DNA of 12,085 bases. Source: an uncultured Clostridia bacterium (lineage in GTDB: Bacteria > Bacillota > Clostridia > TANB77 > CAG-508). The DNA lies in NCBI GenBank assembly GCA_934183045.1, contig CAKPRW010000047.1, forward strand, positions 1-12,085. The letters are read 5' to 3'. Shown here piece after piece: positions 6,276-12,085 of this stretch (positions within the stretch are counted from its first letter, which is position 1; each line of letters starts with the position of its first letter). A program made the translations under genes and the position numbers. The notes beneath the pieces were generated by a model, which worked only from the letters and a program-made list of their open reading frames with translations, did not search any database and was not told the DNA's origin.

Positions 6276-8301
6276 TTAAAATATTGTTCTGATTTTCTTT
6301 ATTAAGTAATGACTACCTCCATCACTATTATTTTGTTTGTTCTCTACCATACTAATAATCAATAAATCTTCTTGTTCATTATTAACTGTAAAACAATCGA
6401 ACCATCCAAGTGTTCCGCTTTCTGTATCTTGACTAGAAGTTTTTAATTCGGCCGTTCCAGTTTTTCCTGCTATTGTCTTTCCATTTATTTTCATATCATT
6501 TGCTGTTCCTTCTGGGTTTTCTACCACTTGAATTAATGTTTCTTTTATTGTTTCTGCCGCTTCACTTGTAAAAACAGATTTTTTCCAGATAGATTCTTTT
6601 TGCTCATTTGCAGTTATTATTGGTTTTACCATATTTCCTTTATTATAAAAACCTGAATATATTGATGCCATATGAATAGGATTTACTAATACATCTCCTT
6701 GTCCATATCCAGTATCTGCAAGTTTTGTTTCACCTGTGATTTTTGTTTCATTATTATTTGAATATTGTGATTTAGCTAAATTTAATGGAAAACTTAATTC
6801 TTCATTAAAACCAATATTATTTAGATTTTCAGCTAAAGTATCTGCTCCTATTTTTAATGCTGATTGTGCAAAATATATATTATCTGAGTGAAGCATTCCA
6901 TTTAATAAATTTTTCTTACCATTATAAGCTGTTAAAGTTGTAATTTTATAATCTCCCCAACTATTATCTTTTTGCCAACTAGTACCTGTATAATTATAAT
7001 CATCATTTTCGTTTATTTTATTAGTACTTAAACCAATCGCTCCTGTAATCGGTTTAAATGTTGATCCTGGGCAATATTTTCCGTGTAAATCTATTATATA
7101 AAGGCTTACTTGCATCATTGTTTAAATCTTCCCATTGCTTTGTTGTCATTCCAACAGTAAAATCATTTGAATCAAATGTAGGTGTACTAACTAATGATAA
7201 TAATTCACCTGTTTTAGGGTTCATTACCACAAAAAATCCTTTATCGTTTTTCATTTGTTCATACAATTTAGCTTGTAGCTCGCCATCTATTGTAAGTTTT
7301 AAATCTTGTCCGTCTTTTTTATCTTGTTTTATCACTTCTGATTTTTTATCTTTATTCTCATCTTCTATATATATCTCAGATCCATCAATTCCCCTTAAAG
7401 TATCTTCATAAGCTAATTCCAAACCAGATTTACCAATAAGACTGTTTGTGTTATAACCTTTACCTTCATTATTTTCTAATTCTTCCTTGCTAATTGACTG
7501 CACATATCCAATTAAATGTCCTGTTTCTTTTCCTAATGGATATACTCTTCCATCTACTTTATTTATTAGTATTCCTGAAATTTTAAGTAATTTTTCTTTT
7601 AATTCAGTATTAGAATCAGATATTTTTTTAATTGGGACAAAAGTATCATCTTTAACATAAGATTTATTTAACTGTTCATTTATATAATCTACAGATACTC
7701 CTGTTAGTTCTGAAATCTCACTTATTTTTTCTTCTTTGTTATCTCCCAACTTTCCTGGAACAATACCAACGGAAGCCACTTGTCCATCTTCTGCTAATGT
7801 CTTTCCATATCTATCTATAATTGTTCCCCTTTTTGCCTTAATAGTTTTTATACGTACTTTATCATTATCTCCTAATTCTGGAAATATAAAGTTAGATGAC
7901 CAATTAATTTTATATTCCTTATTTTCTTTTATTACGCTAGTTGTATTATTAAACTCTATTTCTCCTGCAGAAGTATACATTTTTTGTTTATACTCTATGT
8001 TATATTTGCTGTTTTCCTTTTTACAATTTTGTATTTCTATTTTAATATCTGTAGCATCTATACCCTCATAAATATTTTTATTTCTTGTAATAAAATTTTC
8101 AGATGTAACATTCTGTTTAACTTCATATGTAACCTTTTCATACATATTTTCATAATCTTTATTGTTTATTAATTCTGCAAAATCCAATAATGTTTTTTCA
8201 GCATTTTTTTGATTTGTTTTATTTATAAAATACCATCCACTAATTATTAAAACTATAGCTATTATTATAGATATAATTATTATTACCTTTTTATTTTTCA
8301 T
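6276..8301 (-). CDS. MecA/PBP2a-like class B penicillin-binding protein, interrupted by a +1 frameshift at CGG
   Basis: Read through the shift, this is a 674-residue peptidoglycan D,D-transpeptidase of the PBP2a (class B3) type. An N-terminal membrane anchor (about 4-26) precedes an NTF2-like MecA_N domain (about 32-140), a PBP dimerisation domain starting at AKRGTIIDRYGKTLA, and a transpeptidase domain from about 345. Catalytic motifs are complete: Ser413 in STFK, SDN at 472-474, and KTG at 613-615, with spacing and total length close to PBP2a. It would cross-link cell wall outside the membrane. The zero frame ends after residue 415 with RKILPRINI. Skipping one C at 7083 gives NRFTGKYCPGSTFKP, the normal family sequence. 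Without the shift the product lacks every catalytic residue. The start follows GGGGAG. No mecR/mecI or blaR/blaI regulator lies nearby, so a resistance role is not implied; it may be a housekeeping homologue. Confidence 0.87.
7075..7086 (-). other. +1 frameshift site in PBP (ACA C GGA AAA)
   Basis: On the minus strand the zero frame reads TTT ACA CGG AAA ATA and ends eight codons after CGG. Skipping the C (plus-strand base 7083) reads TTT ACA GGA AAA TAT TGC, restoring Phe-Thr-Gly-Lys-Tyr-Cys. The restored frame reaches the active-site serine six residues later. The site shares C-GGW-AAA with the GH3 shift site. Confidence 0.85.
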
Positions 8302-8331
8302 TTTTTCTTCTCCCCTTTTTAAGATATTTTT

Positions 8332-8360
8332 AGTTTACTTCTATTGGTTTTCTTTGTCAA
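8332..8360 (-). promoter_or_regulatory. Promoter of the PBP gene
   Basis: On the minus strand a perfect TTGACA (8355-8360) is followed after 17 bases by TAAACT (8332-8337). Transcription would begin near 8325, giving a leader of about 24 nt that carries GGGGAG. It lies immediately after the MFS terminator, so the PBP is its own unit. Confidence 0.65.
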
Positions 8361-8379
8361 TATTTTGTTATGGTTATAT

Positions 8380-8422
8380 AAAAAAGAGTTAGTATAATAA
8401 ATTATAATACTAACTCTTTTTT
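8380..8422. terminator. Bidirectional-type terminator after the MFS gene
   Basis: A perfect 16-bp stem pairs 8380-8395 with 8407-8422 around an 11-base loop. The stem has A at its base on one side and T on the other, so either strand ends in a T-run. It lies 14 bases beyond the MFS stop codon and acts there on the minus strand. Confidence 0.85.
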
Positions 8423-8435
8423 GTTTATATCAAAT

Positions 8436-9722
8436 CTAAATTTTATTGTATATTTCCTCTTTTCCATATTGTTCTGGTTTCAAACCTAATCTCGTTTTCA
8501 TGTAACCTATTAAACTAATAGATATAATAATCATAAAAAGTCCGACTATAATCATTGAATTCGCAGTAGTAGTAATATCCAATAGATAAGACCCAACAAA
8601 ACCAATTAAAGCTCTGAAAATATTCTTTGATATAGCATTAACAGCATAAATTTGTGACAAAATTTTGTCACTAGAAAAGTTTCCTAAATATCTACTTGAA
8701 AGTACTAAGCTCATTCCCTTATCTACAGATATTATAATAAAACATAGTGATATTATTATTATCGAAATAACATATTGAATATTTAATACGACAGTAAGTC
8801 CAGCAATTATTATTGCCGTTGTCACAGATAATAATATTATTGTTAATGACTTATTTTTAAATCTTTTATTAAACGCCAATTGTCCCTTTGATCCTAGTGA
8901 AGCAGCAATACCTACTATTGCAGCAATTACTGTAATCATTTGTGTTGGTACACCTATATCTACTAAAATACTACTTCTGTAAGTTCCCATTAATGCAAAT
9001 ATTCCCCAAGAAATTCCAGTATATACAAATAGACTTCTTAATCTTTGTGATTTTATAATAAATTTCATTGCATCTTTTAATTCTTTAAAATAGTGTCTTT
9101 TATTTTCTATTTTTACTTCAGCATGTTTTATCTTGGTTTTTTCAATATCCTTAAATCCAAATGATATTATTGTTGCTATTATTACAAATATTAAAGAAAT
9201 AATAATTGGTGCATATGGATTTATTACATACATAGAACCAGAAAGTATTGCTCCAATAGAATCTACTATATAGTAATTTCTAAATCCTTTTCCTTCTAAC
9301 TTTGAAAAGATCTCTCCTTTTTTTGAAGTTTCAGGTATTGATTGTGTAAGTAGCATGTCATCTGATATATCTTTCAACGAATAACACATAGCACTTATTA
9401 ATTGTGCAAATATAAGGTCTTTTATATTATTACATATAAAAATTATTAACAATACATATATTGCATTAAATATATTTGCTACAATGGTACATTTCCTTGC
9501 ACCTACTTTATCCACTATAATACTAGCTGGTATTTGAAGAAATATCATAAATATAGCATAAAATGATGTAGATAAAACAACTTCAGATGGAGTTATTTTT
9601 TTTACTTGTGTTAAAAATATAAACTCTATAGCATAAAAAAACAATAAGTCCAATGAAATTGATCTGTAAAATGAGTACAGTCTCATATTTTGTTTTCTCG
9701 CATTTACTACTTCTTTAATCAT
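8436..9722 (-). CDS. MFS transporter, substrate unknown
   Basis: The 428-residue protein is a polytopic membrane protein with about twelve hydrophobic segments in two halves, separated by a charged central loop (about residues 195-222, GFKDIEKTKIKHAEVKIENK). The loop between the second and third helices reads IVDKVGARK, a form of the major facilitator motif A (GxxxDRxGRR). It is probably a secondary transporter, but nothing shows whether it imports or exports or what it carries. The start follows AGAGGA. It lies 63 bases after the DUF2974 gene with no clear terminator between, so it may be the last gene of the operon beginning at the alpha/beta hydrolase. A strong terminator follows it. Confidence 0.85.
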   Translation of the reverse strand: MIKEVVNARKQNMRLYSFYRSISLDLLFFYAIEFIFLTQVKKITPSEVVLSTSFYAIFMIFLQIPASIIVDKVGARKCTIVANIFNAIYVLLIIFICNNIKDLIFAQLISAMCYSLKDISDDMLLTQSIPETSKKGEIFSKLEGKGFRNYYIVDSIGAILSGSMYVINPYAPIIISLIFVIIATIISFGFKDIEKTKIKHAEVKIENKRHYFKELKDAMKFIIKSQRLRSLFVYTGISWGIFALMGTYRSSILVDIGVPTQMITVIAAIVGIAASLGSKGQLAFNKRFKNKSLTIILLSVTTAIIIAGLTVVLNIQYVISIIIISLCFIIISVDKGMSLVLSSRYLGNFSSDKILSQIYAVNAISKNIFRALIGFVGSYLLDITTTANSMIIVGLFMIIISISLIGYMKTRLGLKPEQYGKEEIYNKI

Positions 9723-9785
9723 TTGTATTTTTCCTCTCTTCTATTATTAGAATAATCATATGTTAGGATTCTTTAGTTTTTTAAT

Positions 9786-10883
9786 TTACTGTAATTTTTT
9801 AAATGTTAATTTAGGTGTACTAATTCTTATATTACTTTTGGCAATTTCAAAAAATACATTTAATGTTTTCATCATTATTTCTTTACTTTCTTCATCTATG
9901 TTCTTATATGTTTTTAACATAGTAATTGCATTTGTAAATTTGTTGTTACTGAATTCTGATAATGTTTCTACTTGTGTTGTGTTTAATACTTCAAAAAAGA
10001 TATCAATGAATTTTTCTCTTTGTTCTGGTCTTACTTCTTTTAACCAGTCAGTAATTGTGTGATCTATAAATTCACTTGAACTAGTTAATTCGTCTTTTAT
10101 GAAATGGTTTCTTACTAATTGCCAAGTATATAAGTCATGTTGCATAATTCCAGTTTGAGTACTTTTAAGAATAGTAGTTTCTTCTTTATGGTTTAAAAGT
10201 CTTCCTATAATTGAAGTTTGTGGAATATATGTATGTACTCTGCTTAAAATATTTTTATATTCATCACATTCTACTACTTTATCGCAAAATCCTGGTCCAT
10301 CATTATTATATACATTAATAATTCTATCTTGAATTGATTTATTACAAAACGTTGCAGCATATACAGCTAAATTTCCGCCTTTTGAATGTCCTCCAACTCT
10401 AATTTTATAATCATATTTTTTAGCTATACTTTCTAAATATTCTACAGCATCTGTTTGAGATGGAACTAATTCACTAAAACTCATATTAAAGTCTTCTTTC
10501 CATCCAATTATTGTATTATCTGTTCCTCTATATGATACATATAAAGTGTCGTCTGGTAATATGATTGTAATTGCTGAAAATTGTTTTTCGGTAATTACAT
10601 CTAATTTATTAACAAAATTTGTTACTTTAAGTTTCCCAAATCTAGCATTATTTGCTAAAGCTGGAAATAAATCTATATCTTCTTTCTGTAATATTCTTCC
10701 TACAGTCCCTATCTTTTCATATTTTTCATAAACTTCTTGAAGTGTTAATTCTTCATTATTAATTAAATCATCAAATGGAAAGTATGATAAACGAGCCAAA
10801 ATTAGATTGTCTATTTCGTTGAATTTGTCAATATCAATACTTAAATCTCCTCTCCATTCTAAATAATCGAAAATATTTGCCAT
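9786..10883 (-). CDS. DUF2974 (Mbeg1-like) lipase-fold serine hydrolase
   Basis: The 365 residues begin MANIFDYLEWRGDLSID, followed by FNEIDNLILARLSYFPFD, the typical opening of the DUF2974/PF11187 (Mbeg1-like) family common in Clostridia and Bacilli. The central part is lipase-like: YRGTDNTIIGWKED (118-131), the nucleophile elbow GHSKGG (165-170, Ser167), then NNDGPGF with a probable catalytic Asp195; the histidine is uncertain. No signal peptide is seen, so it is likely cytoplasmic. The family is predicted to hydrolyse esters or lipids, but no substrate is established. The start follows AAGGAGC. It lies 45 bases behind the alpha/beta hydrolase; that gap contains a TATAAT (10914-10919) with a TAGACA 19 bases away, a weak internal promoter at best. 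Confidence 0.85.
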   Translation of the reverse strand: MANIFDYLEWRGDLSIDIDKFNEIDNLILARLSYFPFDDLINNEELTLQEVYEKYEKIGTVGRILQKEDIDLFPALANNARFGKLKVTNFVNKLDVITEKQFSAITIILPDDTLYVSYRGTDNTIIGWKEDFNMSFSELVPSQTDAVEYLESIAKKYDYKIRVGGHSKGGNLAVYAATFCNKSIQDRIINVYNNDGPGFCDKVVECDEYKNILSRVHTYIPQTSIIGRLLNHKEETTILKSTQTGIMQHDLYTWQLVRNHFIKDELTSSSEFIDHTITDWLKEVRPEQREKFIDIFFEVLNTTQVETLSEFSNNKFTNAITMLKTYKNIDEESKEIMMKTLNVFFEIAKSNIRISTPKLTFKKLQ

Positions 10884-10928
10884 AATTAATGCTCCTTTTA
10901 TTGTAATTAATAAATTATATTCGTTATT

Positions 10929-11819
10929 TTAGGCTTTTTGTCTATTTATAAATTCTATTATTTGTTTAGCAACTTCACTTTCTTTTCCTATATATCCATG
11001 ATCTGCACCATCAATGTAATCTATGTCCTTATTTATATTTTCTATCGAATTGCTAACTATTGTAACTAATTCATCTGCTTTTTGTAAAATCATTTCATTT
11101 TGATTTCCCCATCTCATAAATAGAGGCACTTTGATATTGTTTAATTTTTCAAGTTCTGTATCTTGTCCATAATTTGCAAAATCGATTTCTTTATTATCAC
11201 GAGCATATCTCAAAAAGCTTTTTACACTTATTAAATGTATAAATGATTCTTTAGGCATTAACTCATTTTTATTTCCTTCTAGTTCCTTTTGCTCAGCTAA
11301 TTTCAAATATTGATCAAATTTGTTTCCTAAGTATATAGCTAAAGTTTTAGGAATATCTACTAAAGATAATAAAATTACTCCTTTTATTAATGATAATATG
11401 TCATATTCTTCTTCATTTATTAATTCATTATATGTATAAACTATTTTTGTGCATCCCAAACTATGACCTTGCAAATATATATTTTCATAACCTAATTCTT
11501 TTAATTTTAGTATTGCTCCTACAATATCTTCATATCCTTCTAATACATCCTCATAAGATGTACCTGCTAATATTTTTTCTTGTTTTTCGCCAATACCTTT
11601 TCTTATATATTTAACTAATTCACTTCCTCTATTGTTAAAACAAAAATAGTCTATTTTAGCTTCATTAGCAAATTTAGCTATAACTTCATCTCTTTTCTTA
11701 AAACAATTGCTACTCATACCATGAACAGATAATATAACATCTTTTGTTTGGTTATTACTTTTATATAATATACCATTTAGATTTACACTATCTGTAGCTA
11801 AAAAATTAATTATTTCCAT
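10929..11819 (-). CDS. Alpha/beta hydrolase (DUF1749-like)
   Basis: The 296-residue protein starts MEIINFLATDSVNLNGILY. An upstream in-frame TTG at 11837 would add six residues but would overlap the AAAGGAG ribosome binding site, so ATG 11819 is chosen. Alpha/beta hydrolase signs are the oxyanion HG (33-34), the nucleophile elbow GHSLG (118-122, Ser120) and DGADHGY with His274. The usual acid position near WGNQNEM (237-243) has no Asp, so Glu242 may serve. The sequence resembles DUF1749-type hydrolases of unknown substrate. There is no signal peptide. It is first in a likely three-gene unit with the DUF2974 hydrolase and the MFS transporter, and sits just downstream of rnpB. Confidence 0.82.
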   Translation of the reverse strand: MEIINFLATDSVNLNGILYKSNNQTKDVILSVHGMSSNCFKKRDEVIAKFANEAKIDYFCFNNRGSELVKYIRKGIGEKQEKILAGTSYEDVLEGYEDIVGAILKLKELGYENIYLQGHSLGCTKIVYTYNELINEEEYDILSLIKGVILLSLVDIPKTLAIYLGNKFDQYLKLAEQKELEGNKNELMPKESFIHLISVKSFLRYARDNKEIDFANYGQDTELEKLNNIKVPLFMRWGNQNEMILQKADELVTIVSNSIENINKDIDYIDGADHGYIGKESEVAKQIIEFINRQKA

Positions 11820-11832
11820 ATTTTTCTCCTTT

Positions 11833-11860
11833 AACAATAAATATTATAACATTTATTGTT
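11833..11860. repeat. Perfect 10-bp inverted repeat over the hydrolase promoter (candidate operator)
   Basis: AACAATAAAT (11833-11842) and ATTTATTGTT (11851-11860) are exact inverted copies separated by 8 bases. The pair brackets the -10 box of the hydrolase promoter and covers the predicted transcription start. The position is ideal for a dimeric repressor. It is AT-only apart from two bases, so chance is possible. Confidence 0.45.
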
Positions 11861-11872
11861 TTAAAAAGTAAA
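11843..11872 (-). promoter_or_regulatory. Promoter of the hydrolase operon
   Basis: On the minus strand TTTACT (11867-11872) lies 18 bases before a perfect TATAAT (11843-11848). The start would be near 11836, leaving about 17 nt of leader containing AAAGGAG. The -10 box sits in the middle of the inverted repeat at 11833-11860. Confidence 0.6.
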
Positions 11873-11914
11873 CATTTTTATATATTGTAATATATTCTTA
11901 ATATTTTAAAGTAC

Positions 11915-12085
11915 AAAAAAAGAGCAAATCTGTAAGCCGGGTTCTGTCTTTTAAAATAGTCATTTATCTAGGATATATATTGCTATATATCTCAAGCCAC
12001 GCAATTCAAGAAGGTGCCGAGCAGGCTTAATCTTCTTTTTTAGGTGTTGCTCCAGATGGGGTTTACACTGTCCCACTATGTCACC
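11915..12085 (-). ncRNA. rnpB: RNase P RNA, 3' part (type A-like)
   Basis: This is the catalytic RNA that trims the 5' leader of precursor tRNAs. On the minus strand the conserved sequences appear in order: GTAAACCCCATCTGGAGCAA near the window edge, GCGTGGCTTGAG, CTAGATAAATGACT, and ACAGAACCCGGCTTACAG close to the 3' end. This order matches bacterial type A RNase P RNA. The gene continues beyond the right edge, so its 5' half and one strand of the P1 helix are missing. The 3' end is followed by seven T (11915-11921), with which P1 or a nearby stem would act as terminator. tmRNA and 6S RNA were considered, but these motifs are specific to RNase P. Confidence 0.93.

Noticed and set aside
7058..8172. 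Plus-strand open frames opposite the PBP gene
   Set aside because: They are antisense shadows without ribosome binding sites, rich in hydrophobic residues as expected from complementing Lys/Glu-rich codons.
6276..8301. PBP as two separate genes, or a complete mec-type resistance cassette
   Set aside because: The ATG at 7118 has no good ribosome binding site and lies inside the first frame, and the family sequence is continuous across the shift. No recombinase, mecR/mecI or blaR/blaI gene is present.
11915..12085. tmRNA or 6S RNA
   Set aside because: The motifs ACAGAACCCGGCTTACAG and AGATAAATGACT are those of RNase P RNA; no tRNA-like acceptor end or resume codon frame is seen.

Overview
This is an AT-rich window (roughly 28-30% GC by eye) with strong AGGAGG-type ribosome binding sites, AGA as the usual arginine codon and short operons. 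It most likely comes from a low-GC Firmicute of the Clostridia. The right edge carries the 3' part of an RNase P RNA that looks like the ancestral type A, which argues against Bacilli and Mollicutes (type B). No genus can be named from the sequence.

Layout, left to right. At the left edge lies the N-terminal part of a histidine phosphatase (-). A divergent pair follows: a GH144-like beta-1,2-glucanase (-) and a GH3 beta-glucosidase (+), both without signal peptides, suggesting intracellular use of beta-1,2-glucan (sophoro-oligosaccharides). A shared convergent terminator separates GH3 from a 592-residue protein of unknown function (-). That protein has a coiled-coil body, a 100-residue Asp/Glu/Tyr tract, a basic tail and a MinD-like C-terminal amphipathic segment. 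Next come a MecA/PBP2a-like class B penicillin-binding protein (-), an MFS transporter (-), a DUF2974 (Mbeg1-like) serine hydrolase (-) and an alpha/beta hydrolase (-) downstream of rnpB (-).

The most notable observation is that two unrelated genes, GH3 and the PBP, are each broken by a +1 frameshift of identical form. In both, the zero frame runs into an in-frame CGG codon. Skipping the C restores a full-length conserved protein by reading GGW-AAA (Gly-Lys). By my reading of every supported gene here, these are the only two in-frame CGG codons. This fits either two coincidental indels or +1 frameshifting at a rare or unassigned CGG codon. The rest of the genome, its tRNA set and protein data would decide. 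Both shift sites lie inside conserved enzyme motifs; in the PBP the active-site serine comes six residues after the shift.

Regulatory features include consensus-like promoters for five genes or operons, weaker candidates for GH3 and the phosphatase, three intrinsic terminators, and two inverted repeats near start sites that could be operators. No mobile element, CRISPR array or tRNA was found.
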